Positions 9,977 through 17,948 of a stretch of DNA of 36,576 nucleotides are shown in pieces (within the stretch, counting starts at the first letter, position 1; every line of letters starts with the position of its first letter). Source of the stretch: Streptomyces sabulosicollis (GTDB taxonomy: Bacteria; Actinomycetota; Actinomycetes; Streptomycetales; Streptomycetaceae). Where the stretch lies: positions 1-36,576 of the forward strand of contig NZ_JAEEAP010000038.1 of NCBI RefSeq assembly GCF_016103465.1, in the 5' to 3' direction. A program made the position numbers and the translations under genes. The notes under the pieces were generated by a model. The model worked only from the letters and a program-made list of their open reading frames with translations. It was not told where the DNA came from and ran no database searches.

Positions 9977-10988
9977 ATCGGTCCTGGCTCAGCAGCCTTC
10001 CGTCCTCGCGGCCGATCCAGTACCGGCGCAGCACATCGAGGACCACCGACACCTCGCAGGCGGTGATGCCGGGAAGCGTGGCCAGATCGCGGGTGAGCAG
10101 CTCGGCCAGGCCGTCCTCGTCCCGGAACACCCCGTGGTGGATCACCGAGGAGGTGCCCGCCACGATCGAGACGTAGCGTGCCGAGGGATGCCGGGCCAGC
10201 GCGTCGGCCACTTCCTGGATGGCCCCGGGGGCGGCATGGAGCTCGATGACGACCTCCAGCGGATGGCCGAGCAGCGCCGGTTCGATCTCCACGCGCGGCC
10301 GCACCAGACCGCGCTGGAGCAGTGACTGGGTCAGCCGGTAGGCGGTGGACCGGCTGATGCCGAGCCCGCGCGCCACATCGGCGGCGCTCGCCCGGCCGTC
10401 CTGGCGCAGCAGCTCCACCGCCCGCAGCTCGTCGTCGCTGAACTCGGTGACGGCGGTGGGCTCCGCCACCGGATCGGCGACCTCCCGCAGTGCCCGCACC
10501 TGGGCGGCGTCCAGCCGCCGCAGCCGCCAGGAGTGGGACTTCGCCGTCGCCCGCAGCACCAGTTCGGTATGGGCCGACCGCACGCCGGGGACGGACGGGA
10601 TCCGTGTCATCAGCAGCTCACGCGCCCGGTCGCGCCGGGTGGCGTGCAGGGAGCAGTAGACATCGGTGCGGCCCGTGGTCGTGGCGACGAACGGGATCTC
10701 GGGCAGCTCGGACAGCTGCCGGGCCACCTCCCACGCCCGCCCCGGCGCCGTGGCCACCCACACGTGCATGGGGTTGCCCTCGGCCAGCATCGGCCACTCC
10801 ACCTGCCCGATCACCCGCAGCAGCCGCTCCTCCGCGAGCCGGGTCAGCCGGCGGCCGACGGTGCTGGCCGAGCTGCCGAGCACCTCGGCCAGCGCGCTCA
10901 GCGGCGCCCTCGGCGCCACCTGCAGGGCGGCCACCAGATCGAGGTCGGGGTCGTCGAGGACCGGTGGCGTGGGGGGAACGGCTGTCAT
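9975..10988 (-). CDS. Tandem Lrp/AsnC-family transcriptional regulator
   Basis: At 337 residues this is about twice the length of a classic Lrp/AsnC protein because it carries two copies of the module. The first helix-turn-helix is LSALAEVLGSSASTVGRRLT (about residues 32-51) followed by a ligand-binding domain. The second is ASAADVARGLGISRSTAYRL, again followed by an AsnC-type domain near the C-terminus. It is divergent from the AbgT transporter and M20 peptidase, so it is the obvious candidate regulator of that pair. The ATG at 10988 has no ribosome site, but TAGATT lies seven bases upstream, suggesting a leaderless mRNA. In-frame starts further upstream would extend into the shared promoter region. 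Confidence 0.85.
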   Translation of the reverse strand: MTAVPPTPPVLDDPDLDLVAALQVAPRAPLSALAEVLGSSASTVGRRLTRLAEERLLRVIGQVEWPMLAEGNPMHVWVATAPGRAWEVARQLSELPEIPFVATTTGRTDVYCSLHATRRDRARELLMTRIPSVPGVRSAHTELVLRATAKSHSWRLRRLDAAQVRALREVADPVAEPTAVTEFSDDELRAVELLRQDGRASAADVARGLGISRSTAYRLTQSLLQRGLVRPRVEIEPALLGHPLEVVIELHAAPGAIQEVADALARHPSARYVSIVAGTSSVIHHGVFRDEDGLAELLTRDLATLPGITACEVSVVLDVLRRYWIGREDGRLLSQDR

Positions 10989-10995
10989 GGATACG

Positions 10996-11001
10996 AATCT
11001 A
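10996..11001 (-). promoter_or_regulatory. Candidate -10 element for a leaderless Lrp-type gene
   Basis: On the minus strand TAGATT is followed by seven bases and then the ATG of the regulator. This fits a transcription start at the A of ATG. The divergent intergenic region from 10989 to 11123 is AT-richer than its surroundings and should hold the promoters of both the regulator and the transporter. Confidence 0.45.
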
Positions 11002-11123
11002 TCGTGCGATTGGTACTCCATGTGTGAATCATTCTTGCGTAACGAGTCTTTTACTTGCCTCATTCCGTCATGCCTTCTCTAATGGACGACCACTACTGCG
11101 TCGTCGACGAAGGAGTGCGGACC

Positions 11124-12755
11124 GTGAGTTCCAACGACACCACGACCACGCCCGACAACACCCCCGGCAAGCCGCCTCCCGACGCGCCCGGGGACTCCTC
11201 GGCGGCGCTGTCCGCGCTGCTCCGGGTGCTCGGCGCCGTCGAGCGCGCGGGCAACAAACTCCCCCATCCGTTCTGGCTGTTCGCGATCCTCAGTGCCTTC
11301 CTCGCGCTGATCAGCTGGGGGCTGGCCACGGCGGACGTCTCCGCGGTGGATCCGGCGGGGGGCAAGACGGTGGCGGTGCGCAGCCTGATCTCGGTCGACG
11401 GGGTGCGGTCGATGATCAACGACGCGATCACCAACTACGCCACCTTCCCCCCGCTCGGCACCATCCTGGTCGTCATGCTCGGAGTCGCCGTCGCCGACCG
11501 CTCGGGGCTGCTCGCGGCGATGCTGCGGGCCGGTGTCGCCAAGGTCCCGGCGCGCTGGATGACCTTCGCCCTGGCCTTCACCGCGATGGTCGCCCACATA
11601 GCGTCCGACGCCGCCTATGTGGCGCTGGTGCCCCTGGGCGGGCTGGCCTTCCGGGCCGTCGGGCGCAGTCCGCTGCTGGGGATCGTGGTGGCCTTCGTGG
11701 GCGTGTCGGCGGGCTATGACGCCAGTCCGCTGATCACCCCGATGGACGCCGTACTGTCCGGGCTGACCACGGCCGCCGCGCACACCGTGGACCCCGGCTA
11801 TGTCGTGACCCCGCTGTCCAACTACTTCTTCTCGCTGGCCTCCTCGGTGGTGCTGGCCGCCGTGATCACCTTCGTCACCGAGAGGGTGCTGGTGAAGCGG
11901 GTGGCGGCGCTTCCGCCCGAGCCCGGGGAGACGGACGGGGAGACGGACGGGGGGACCGCGCACGCGGCCGGGGACACCCCGGAGGTCGAGCTCGCCCTCG
12001 CCCCCGAGGAGCGCCGCGGGCTGCGCCGCGCCGGTGTCACCCTCGCCGTCTACCTCGCGGTGATCGTGGTGGCGATGATCCCCGCCGGGTCGCCGCTGCG
12101 CGGTGAGGGCGGCAGCATCGTCGAATCGCCCGTGCTCTCCGGTATCGCCGTGGTGCTCGGACTGCTCTTCGCCCTCCTCGGCGCGGTCTACGGGCGTGCG
12201 GCCGGCACCGTGCGCGGCGGCCGTGACATCCCGGACTTCATGGCGCAGGGCATGCGGGAGATGGCCCCGATCCTGGTGCTGTTCTTCGCCATCTCCCAGT
12301 TCCTCGCCTACTTCAAGTGGACCGGCGTCGGCCAGGTGCTCGCCATCCGCGGCGCCGATCTGCTCAAGGACCTCGGGGTCACCGGCCCGGTCGCCTTCCT
12401 CGGCATCGTGGTGGTGTGCACGGTGATCAATCTGGCGATGACCAGCGGCTCGGCCATGTGGGCGCTGGTGGCCCCGGTCTTCGTCCCGATGCTGATGCTG
12501 CTGCACATTCCCCCGGAGGCCACCCAGGCCGTCTACCGGATCGCCGACTCGTGCACCAACGCCATCACCCCGATGAGCGCCTACTTCGTCATGGCGCTCG
12601 GCTTCCTCCAGCGCTACCGGCGCTCCGCCGGGATCGGCACCCTCGCCTCACTGACCCTGCCGCTGTCCGTGGCCATGCTGGTGGCCTGGACCCTGCTCTT
12701 CTACGTCTGGTGGGCGCTGGGCATTCCGCTCGGCCCCGGCGCGCCCGTCCGCTGA
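11124..12755 (+). CDS. AbgT family transporter (p-aminobenzoyl-glutamate type)
   Basis: Membrane protein of 543 residues of the AbgT family, whose founding member imports p-aminobenzoyl-glutamate; some relatives export sulfonamides. After a polar, Thr/Pro-rich N-terminus come AGNKLPHPFWLFAILSAFLA, HIASDAAYVALVPLGG, GYDASPLITPMDAVLSG and, near the C-terminus, SCTNAITPMSAYF, all typical of the family. A hydrophilic acidic loop lies near residues 270-300. The GTG at 11124 was chosen because AAGGAG stands nine bases upstream; the earlier in-frame GTG is too close to that site. The M20 peptidase gene follows after 48 bases on the same strand, so import coupled to hydrolysis is likely. Direction of transport is inferred from that pairing. 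Confidence 0.88.
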   Translation: MSSNDTTTTPDNTPGKPPPDAPGDSSAALSALLRVLGAVERAGNKLPHPFWLFAILSAFLALISWGLATADVSAVDPAGGKTVAVRSLISVDGVRSMINDAITNYATFPPLGTILVVMLGVAVADRSGLLAAMLRAGVAKVPARWMTFALAFTAMVAHIASDAAYVALVPLGGLAFRAVGRSPLLGIVVAFVGVSAGYDASPLITPMDAVLSGLTTAAAHTVDPGYVVTPLSNYFFSLASSVVLAAVITFVTERVLVKRVAALPPEPGETDGETDGGTAHAAGDTPEVELALAPEERRGLRRAGVTLAVYLAVIVVAMIPAGSPLRGEGGSIVESPVLSGIAVVLGLLFALLGAVYGRAAGTVRGGRDIPDFMAQGMREMAPILVLFFAISQFLAYFKWTGVGQVLAIRGADLLKDLGVTGPVAFLGIVVVCTVINLAMTSGSAMWALVAPVFVPMLMLLHIPPEATQAVYRIADSCTNAITPMSAYFVMALGFLQRYRRSAGIGTLASLTLPLSVAMLVAWTLLFYVWWALGIPLGPGAPVR

Positions 12756-12803
12756 TCCCAGCCCCTCCCTCACCCGAGCCACCTCCGGAAGGACCCCCAT
12801 CGC

Positions 12804-13958
12804 ATGACCCCCTCCGACCTCGCCGCCGCCACCGCCCAGGCGCTGCCCGAGATGATCGAAGACCTACGGACGCTGGTGGAGCTGGAGACGCCGAGCAATG
12901 ACAAGCGGCTGCTGGACGCCGGGCTCGCCACGATCAGCGGCTGGATCGCCGACCGGCTCGGCGAGCCGGACGGAACCGAGCGCCACGACTGCGGAGCACA
13001 CGGCGATGTGCTGGTCCTGACCTATCGCGGCACGGCCCCCGGCACCGTGCTGATGCTGTGCCACTACGACACGGTCTGGCCGGCCGGAACGCTCGCCGAA
13101 TGGCCCTTCGAGGTCGAGGACGGCCGGGCGAGCGGCCCCGGTGTCTTCGACATGAAGACCGGTCTGGTGCAGGCCGTCTGGACCCTGCGGCTGCTGCGCG
13201 AGCTGGAGCTTCCCCACCCCTCGGTGCGGCTGCTGCTCAACGGCGACGAGGAGATCGGCAGTCCCGCCTCCCGCCGCCACATCGAGCGGCTCAGCGAGGA
13301 CGTCCTGGCCACGCTGGTCTTCGAGGCATCGCTGGACGGGGCGCTCAAGACCTCCCGCAAGGGCGTCGGGCTGTTCGACGTGACGGCCCACGGCATCGAA
13401 TCGCACGCGGGGCTCGACCCGTTCGCGGGCGCGAGCGCCATCCACGCGCTGGCCGAGGTGGTCCCGCAGATCGCCGCGCTCAGCGCCCCGGAGCGGGGGA
13501 CCACGGTGAACGTGGGGCTGATCAGCGGCGGCACGGGGCGCAATGTGATCGCCGCACAGGCGAGTTGCGGTATCGACATCCGGATCGCCGAACCGGGGGA
13601 GATGAAGCGGATCGACGCCGCGCTGCACGCCCTCGCCCCCTCCGACCAGCGGGTGCGGCTGACGGTCACCGGCGAGTGGAACCGTCCGCCGATGGTCCCG
13701 GGCGAGGCGTCCCGCCGACTGTTCGAGCGGGCCCACGCGATCGCCGCGGAACACGGCTGGGAACTGGAGGAGACCGCGGTCGGCGGTGCCAGCGACGGCA
13801 ACTTCGTCTCGGCGCTGGGCCGTCCGGTCCTCGACGGGCTCGGTGCCCTCGGCTCCGGCGCCCACGCCCGCCACGAACACACCGTGCTCTCCCCGATCCC
13901 GGCCCGCACCGCGCTGACCGTCGGCCTGCTGCGGGCACTGGCGGCGGACGCCGCGTAA
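12804..13958 (+). CDS. M20 family metallopeptidase, carboxypeptidase G2-like
   Basis: Zinc peptidase of 384 residues resembling carboxypeptidase G2 (glutamate carboxypeptidase), which removes C-terminal glutamate from folates and p-aminobenzoyl-glutamate. Expected metal and catalytic residues are visible: His87 (LCHYDTVW), Asp116 (GVFDMKTG), Glu149-Glu150 (NGDEEIGS), Glu174 (VFEAS) and His357 (ARHEH). The dimerisation domain begins around GIESHAG. No signal peptide is seen, so it should act in the cytoplasm on substrate brought in by the AbgT transporter just upstream. GGAAGGA lies about ten bases before the ATG. The exact acyl-glutamate substrate is inferred. A strong hairpin follows the stop. 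Confidence 0.87.
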   Translation: MTPSDLAAATAQALPEMIEDLRTLVELETPSNDKRLLDAGLATISGWIADRLGEPDGTERHDCGAHGDVLVLTYRGTAPGTVLMLCHYDTVWPAGTLAEWPFEVEDGRASGPGVFDMKTGLVQAVWTLRLLRELELPHPSVRLLLNGDEEIGSPASRRHIERLSEDVLATLVFEASLDGALKTSRKGVGLFDVTAHGIESHAGLDPFAGASAIHALAEVVPQIAALSAPERGTTVNVGLISGGTGRNVIAAQASCGIDIRIAEPGEMKRIDAALHALAPSDQRVRLTVTGEWNRPPMVPGEASRRLFERAHAIAAEHGWELEETAVGGASDGNFVSALGRPVLDGLGALGSGAHARHEHTVLSPIPARTALTVGLLRALAADAA

Positions 13959-13972
13959 GGCACCGGCCGCGC

Positions 13973-14007
13973 GCCGGCGCCGACGGCCACCTGCCGTCGG
14001 CGCCGGC
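13973..14007. terminator. Perfect 15-bp hairpin terminator between convergent genes
   Basis: The arms 13973-13987 (GCCGGCGCCGACGGC) and 13993-14007 are exact reverse complements with a 5-base loop. The structure lies between the stop of the plus-strand peptidase gene and the stop of the minus-strand DUF397 gene, so it can serve both directions. Confidence 0.8.
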
Positions 14008-14020
14008 CCACGGGGGCGGT

Positions 14021-14257
14021 TCAGCAGACGAGGAAGTCCGCCTCGCCCGCCTTGGCGCCCTGGATGAACGCCATGATCTCGCTGCGGGTGTAGATCAGCG
14101 CCGGACCGTCCGGATCGGTCGACTGACGGATCGCGACCCGGCCGTCGTCCAGCTTCATGGCTTCGACGCAGTTGCCGCCGTTGCCACCGCTCCACGGCTT
14201 GTGCCAGCCCTCGCTGCCGAGGTCGCTCGCGCGCATGCCGTTGTGAATGCGATCCAT
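14021..14257 (-). CDS. DUF397 domain-containing protein
   Basis: Small protein of 78 residues with the DUF397 signature: WHKPWSGGNGGNCVEA, VAIRQSTDPDGPALIYT and an ending AFIQGAKAGEADFLVC. In Streptomyces DUF397 genes usually sit directly after an XRE regulator gene and the two products act as a pair. Some pairs behave in a toxin-antitoxin-like way or activate antibiotic production. Here the ATG lies five bases after the XRE stop, and the ribosome site AAGGAG is inside the end of the XRE gene, so translation is probably coupled. Met8 is an alternative start. Confidence 0.88.
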   Translation of the reverse strand: MDRIHNGMRASDLGSEGWHKPWSGGNGGNCVEAMKLDDGRVAIRQSTDPDGPALIYTRSEIMAFIQGAKAGEADFLVC

Positions 14258-14262
14258 TCCGA

Positions 14263-15123
14263 TCAGAGCTCCTTGCGGAAATCCCGGAGGATTTCCTTTG
14301 TGCGTCGTGCGGTTGCCGCCTGGGCCGCCATGCGGTCCATGGCCTCCAGGTGGGAGGCCACCTCGATGCGCTCATCCAGGTAGACGGCGCCGGTCAGGTA
14401 CTCGACGTAGACCATGTCCGGCAGTTCGGGGACAGCGAAGCGGAAGAGGACGAAGGGCCCATAGGTGCCCGGATGGTGTCCGGAGGTGAACTCCGAGACC
14501 TGCAGCGTGATGTGCGGCATCTCCACGGCCTCCAGCAGCCGGTCGACCTGGTGGCGCATCACCGCCGCCGAACCCACCTGCCGGCGCAGCACCGTCTCGT
14601 CCATCACCACCCACAGCCGGGGCGGGTCCCGCCGGGTGAGCAGGCTCTGCCGCTCCATGCGCAGCGCCACATGGCGCTCCGCCTGCCGGGGACCGGCCTG
14701 GCCGACGGCGCCGGTCTGCATGACCGCGCGGGCGTAGTCCTCGGTCTGGAGCAGTCCGGGGACGAAGTGCGGCTCGTACGCCCGGATCATCTCGGCCGCC
14801 CCCTCCAGGCTGACGTGGACGCTGAACCAGTCCGGCAGGATGTCGTGGAACCGCTGCCACCAACCCGGCTTGTTGGCCTCCTCGGTCAGGGTGATGAACG
14901 AGTCGAGCTCCTCACCGGTGATCCCGTAGGCGTCCAGCAGCAGCTGCACATACGGGACCTTCAGCGCGACCTCGGCGGTCTCCATGCGGCGGATGGTGGC
15001 GGGCGCCACCCGCAGCACTCTGGCCGCCTCGTCCCGCTTGAACCCCGCCTTCTCCCGCAGATCCTGCAGCCTCTTGCCGAGGACGACCTGGCCCACGGTC
15101 GGGGCCGACCGCGGTTCGCTCAC
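14263..15123 (-). CDS. XRE-family regulator with DUF5753 domain
   Basis: Regulator of 286 residues. The N-terminal helix-turn-helix reads GKRLQDLREKAGFKRDEAAR followed by LRVAPATIRRMETAEV. The rest is a DUF5753-type domain with AYEPHFVPGLLQTEDYARAV, LWVVMDETVLRR and HITLQVSEF, as in BldB/WhiJ-context regulators. GTG at 15123 was chosen because GGGAGGG stands six bases upstream and the protein then begins at a typical distance from the helix-turn-helix; the longer in-frame version has no ribosome site. It forms an operon with the DUF397 gene and is divergent from a conserved hypothetical gene. It probably binds the repeated motif in the intervening region. Confidence 0.88.
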   Translation of the reverse strand: MSEPRSAPTVGQVVLGKRLQDLREKAGFKRDEAARVLRVAPATIRRMETAEVALKVPYVQLLLDAYGITGEELDSFITLTEEANKPGWWQRFHDILPDWFSVHVSLEGAAEMIRAYEPHFVPGLLQTEDYARAVMQTGAVGQAGPRQAERHVALRMERQSLLTRRDPPRLWVVMDETVLRRQVGSAAVMRHQVDRLLEAVEMPHITLQVSEFTSGHHPGTYGPFVLFRFAVPELPDMVYVEYLTGAVYLDERIEVASHLEAMDRMAAQAATARRTKEILRDFRKEL

Positions 15124-15194
15124 CTGAATCCCTCCCTGACCTCCCCAACGCTGATGTTCGCAGTGTGCCATGGCCAGTGCGGAACGGACACATT

Positions 15195-15330
15195 GCACTT
15201 ACGACTCTGCACTTTTCAGAGTGCCCCTTGCCAAGTGTCCCCGGCGGTGCGCATAGTTGCGTCATGATCCCGTTACCGCGCTCCACCGCGGCGACCGCAG
15301 GCACCATCGGCCCGAGCTTTGTGAAGTGCC
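15195..15330. promoter_or_regulatory. Putative XRE operator cluster (GCACTT/AAGTGC motifs)
   Basis: GCACTT occurs at 15195 and 15209. The inverted form appears as AGTGCCC at 15220, AAGTGTCC at 15233 and AAGTGCC at 15324. The site 15209-15224 is an inverted repeat with arms GCACT and AGTGC around six bases, and a second one, CTCTG/CAGAG, overlaps it at 15205-15221. The cluster covers the promoter region between the XRE gene and the divergent genes, as expected for an autoregulating repressor. Confidence 0.45.
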
Positions 15331-15338
15331 CTAGATGA
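15264..15338 (+). CDS. Candidate 24-codon leader ORF, possibly leaderless
   Basis: ATG at 15264 opens a 24-codon frame (MIPLPRST ... SFVKCPR) whose TGA overlaps the ATG of the next gene as ATGA. CATAGT lies six bases before the ATG, which fits a -10 element of a leaderless mRNA. The downstream gene has no ribosome site of its own, so translation of this short frame could drive it through coupling. No homologue is recognised. The evidence is only the start context and the overlap. Confidence 0.35.
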   Translation: MIPLPRSTAATAGTIGPSFVKCPR

Positions 15339-15805
15339 CGTACGCCTTCGCCGGTGCGCTGACCGGCCTCGTCCGCGGCCGGTTCGGCCGGCGGGGAATC
15401 CGCGCGGTGCCCGGCCGCCACCGCCTTCAACTGCCGCCGGCGCTGCGGACCGACCGGGCCTATGACGCGGTGGGGATCGCCGAGCGGCACGGCCCCGGGG
15501 TCATGGCCCTGCTGCCCCGGGCGGGATGTGTGCTCACCGGCGCCGGGTACTGGTGGTGGATCGTGCCGCCCCAGTCGGACGTCGGAGTCGACTGGCCCGC
15601 ACCGGCCGTCTACGCGGTCGGCGCCGTGGTGACCGGCCCGCCCGGGCGGCGGACCGGCCCCACGGGGACGCAGGAGCCCGGTGTGGTGCACTGGCCGGGC
15701 GACGGGGAGCCGTACACCCACCCCCTGCTGCTGCACATCGCGGTCTGCGCGGCGGCCGGGGTCTCCCCGGCCTGGCCGTGTGACAACGGGCTGCCCCGGC
15801 CATGA
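15335..15805 (+). CDS. Conserved hypothetical Streptomyces protein
   Basis: Protein of 156 residues that I cannot assign to a function. The central part (AVGIAERHGPGVMALLPRAG, then YWWWIVPPQSDVGVDWPAPA) and the end (GDGEPYTHPLLLHIAVCAAAG) resemble a small uncharacterised family often found next to XRE/DUF397 pairs and RsbW-like kinases in Streptomyces. No signal peptide or membrane segment is evident. The ATG has no ribosome site; it overlaps the end of a 24-codon upstream frame. It is divergent from the XRE gene and convergent with the aminotransferase gene, whose stop lies 19 bases away. Confidence 0.65.
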   Translation: MTYAFAGALTGLVRGRFGRRGIRAVPGRHRLQLPPALRTDRAYDAVGIAERHGPGVMALLPRAGCVLTGAGYWWWIVPPQSDVGVDWPAPAVYAVGAVVTGPPGRRTGPTGTQEPGVVHWPGDGEPYTHPLLLHIAVCAAAGVSPAWPCDNGLPRP

Positions 15806-15824
15806 CCCCGGCACCGGAGCCCGG

Positions 15825-17750
15825 TCATGCGATCGAGCCGTCCTGGAGGTACGCCGCGGGACGCGGATAGCGCTGCAGCGCCGGGGTCTGCCCGGTCGGG
15901 TCGTCGTCCTGCTCGCTGAGGGGGACCACCGGGGCCGCGGCCGCGGCCTTCAGCTCGGCTGGGTCGTAGGTCATGGCCTGGGTCTGCTCCATCGGCGACG
16001 GCTCGGGCACCCCCGCGTCCCGCCGGCCGTACACCGGGACCTGGTCGATCGTCGTCTCCTCGGGCCGGGACCCGGCGTACGCCGCCGCCCCCTGCCCCTG
16101 GGCGCCCTGGGCCTGTACCTGGGCCACCGGCATCTGGGAGGTCTGCGCCTGGGCGCCCTGGTACTGCGCGCTCTGCGGCTGCGGCGCCATCTGCATGAAC
16201 CCCTGCGGTGCCTGGCCCTGCGGCGCCAGGCTCTGGGCCGGCTGCAACTGCGGGGCCTGGAACTGCTGCACCGGTACCTGCTGCGGGATCTGCGGCTGCG
16301 GGGCCTGCGCCATCTGGGGCTGCGGCAGCGCGGCCGGGGCCTGGTACAGGGGCGGCTGGGCCGGGGGAGTGGCGACGTACGCGGGCGACAGCTCCGGGAG
16401 CGGCTGCTGCTGGACGTACCCGGTCGAGGCGCCCGCGAAGGACGCCTGCCCGTACAGGTCGCCCGATACCCCCTGCGGGGCCGGAAGGGCGGCCGCGGAG
16501 TACATCGGCTGGGGCTCCTGCGCCACCGGCGCCGCGGGCAGCTGGGGCGGCTGCTGGTAGGAGTGATCCAGCGACGGCTGCTGCTCCCAGCTGACCTGCG
16601 GGGCGTAGAAGGACGTCCCGTACAGCACCGTGCTCAGCCCGGTCAGCAGCCGCTGCACATCCGGCTGGGAACGCACCACCAACCGCATGAACTGGCTGCT
16701 GCTGCCCAGCTTGTTGCCGCATTCGCGCACCAGCACACCGTGCTGGGACAGCAGTTGGTCGCGGACCCAGCTGCCGTCCGTCCCGGCCGGCAGCTTGACG
16801 AAGACGAAGTTGCCCTGCGAGGGGTAGACCGTCATCCCGGGCAGCCCGGCCAGCTGGGTGGTCATCTGCTGCCGGTCGCGGCTGAGCATGCGCAGGCTCT
16901 CCACGTACTCCTGCCGGTACCGCTTCAGCATGAAGACGATGACCTCGGCGAAGGAGTTGAGGTTCCACTTCGGCAGCCGGGAGCGGATCTGCACGGCGAG
17001 CGACGGATTGGCCACCAGATAGCCGAAGCGCACCCCGTGCAGCCCGAAGTTCTTGCCGAGGCTGCGCAGCACGATCACATTCGGGCGCAGGATGGCCTCG
17101 TCCACGACGCTCGGGTACGCCTCGGCGTCCGCGAACTCCAGGAACGACTCGTCGATCACGATCAGATCGAGGTCGGCCAGCGCGTCCATGATGCCGATGA
17201 GGGCCTGGCGGGGCAGCAGCCCGCCGTCGGGGTTGTTGGGATTGCAGATCACGGCCACCCGGGAGCCGCGGGAGCGTACGAAGTTGACGAAGGCGTTGGG
17301 GTCGAGGGCGAAGCCGCTCATTTCCGGGAGCTGGAACATATCGACCCGTTTGCCGGTCTCCATCGGCTGGTCGGTCCAGCGGCCGAAGGTGGGGATCGGC
17401 ACCGCCAGGCTTTCCTTCACCAGCAGGTGGTCGATCCAGGTGATGAGCTCGGTCGAGCCGTTGCCCATCGCCATGGTCTGCGGCTGCAGCCCGAGCACAT
17501 CGGCCAGTTCGGCGGTGATGGTCTCCGCGGAGCTCGGGTAGTAGGTGAGGATGTCCCGCAGCCTGACCGCCATCACGGCGAACATCGCGGGAGTGGGGAA
17601 GTACGGATTGCAGGGGATGCAGAAGTCCACGAGCTCCTGTCCGCCACCCGTGACCCCGGCGCGGTTGAGCGCGAAGAACGACGGGCTGTGGGCGGTGCCA
17701 CGGAAAAGCTCCATGGCATCACCGGTATTGCCGACTGCGGCAACAGTCAC
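15825..17750 (-). CDS. HisC-like PLP aminotransferase with long Pro/Gln-rich tail
   Basis: Protein of 641 residues in two parts. The first 375 or so form a class I/II PLP aminotransferase related to histidinol-phosphate and threonine-phosphate enzymes. It shows MGNGSTELI, VICNPNNPDGG, LIVIDESFLEF and the PLP-binding SLGKNFGLHGVRFGY with Lys233. The remaining 260 residues are a low-complexity tail rich in Gln, Pro, Ala and Tyr, ending in an acidic segment and YPRPAAYLQDG. Tails of this kind are not part of the enzyme fold. The GTG at 17750 was chosen because GAGGAGG stands seven bases upstream. The LuxR-type gene upstream ends 198 bases before. Substrate unknown. Confidence 0.82.
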   Translation of the reverse strand: MTVAAVGNTGDAMELFRGTAHSPSFFALNRAGVTGGGQELVDFCIPCNPYFPTPAMFAVMAVRLRDILTYYPSSAETITAELADVLGLQPQTMAMGNGSTELITWIDHLLVKESLAVPIPTFGRWTDQPMETGKRVDMFQLPEMSGFALDPNAFVNFVRSRGSRVAVICNPNNPDGGLLPRQALIGIMDALADLDLIVIDESFLEFADAEAYPSVVDEAILRPNVIVLRSLGKNFGLHGVRFGYLVANPSLAVQIRSRLPKWNLNSFAEVIVFMLKRYRQEYVESLRMLSRDRQQMTTQLAGLPGMTVYPSQGNFVFVKLPAGTDGSWVRDQLLSQHGVLVRECGNKLGSSSQFMRLVVRSQPDVQRLLTGLSTVLYGTSFYAPQVSWEQQPSLDHSYQQPPQLPAAPVAQEPQPMYSAAALPAPQGVSGDLYGQASFAGASTGYVQQQPLPELSPAYVATPPAQPPLYQAPAALPQPQMAQAPQPQIPQQVPVQQFQAPQLQPAQSLAPQGQAPQGFMQMAPQPQSAQYQGAQAQTSQMPVAQVQAQGAQGQGAAAYAGSRPEETTIDQVPVYGRRDAGVPEPSPMEQTQAMTYDPAELKAAAAAPVVPLSEQDDDPTGQTPALQRYPRPAAYLQDGSIA

Positions 17751-17948
17751 GGCGGGACCTCCTCGGTCGCGTGGGCCGCGTCGACGCACTGACACGGCCG
17801 TTGCGGCTCGTCCCTCGAGCCTGACGCATGATCTCTCGAAGCCGGGGCGGGCGAGGATTTTCGTGGGGGTTGTGAAAACTTCCGGGACACATGCTCCGGT
17901 CTCGAATAGAATTCCGCCCCTTGCCCCTTGAGAATGTCGGCGCGGCCT

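Noticed and set aside
11055-11123. Longer N-terminus for the AbgT transporter
   Set aside because: The extension has no ribosome site, while AAGGAG stands nine bases before the GTG at 11124, and the extra residues are not family-like.
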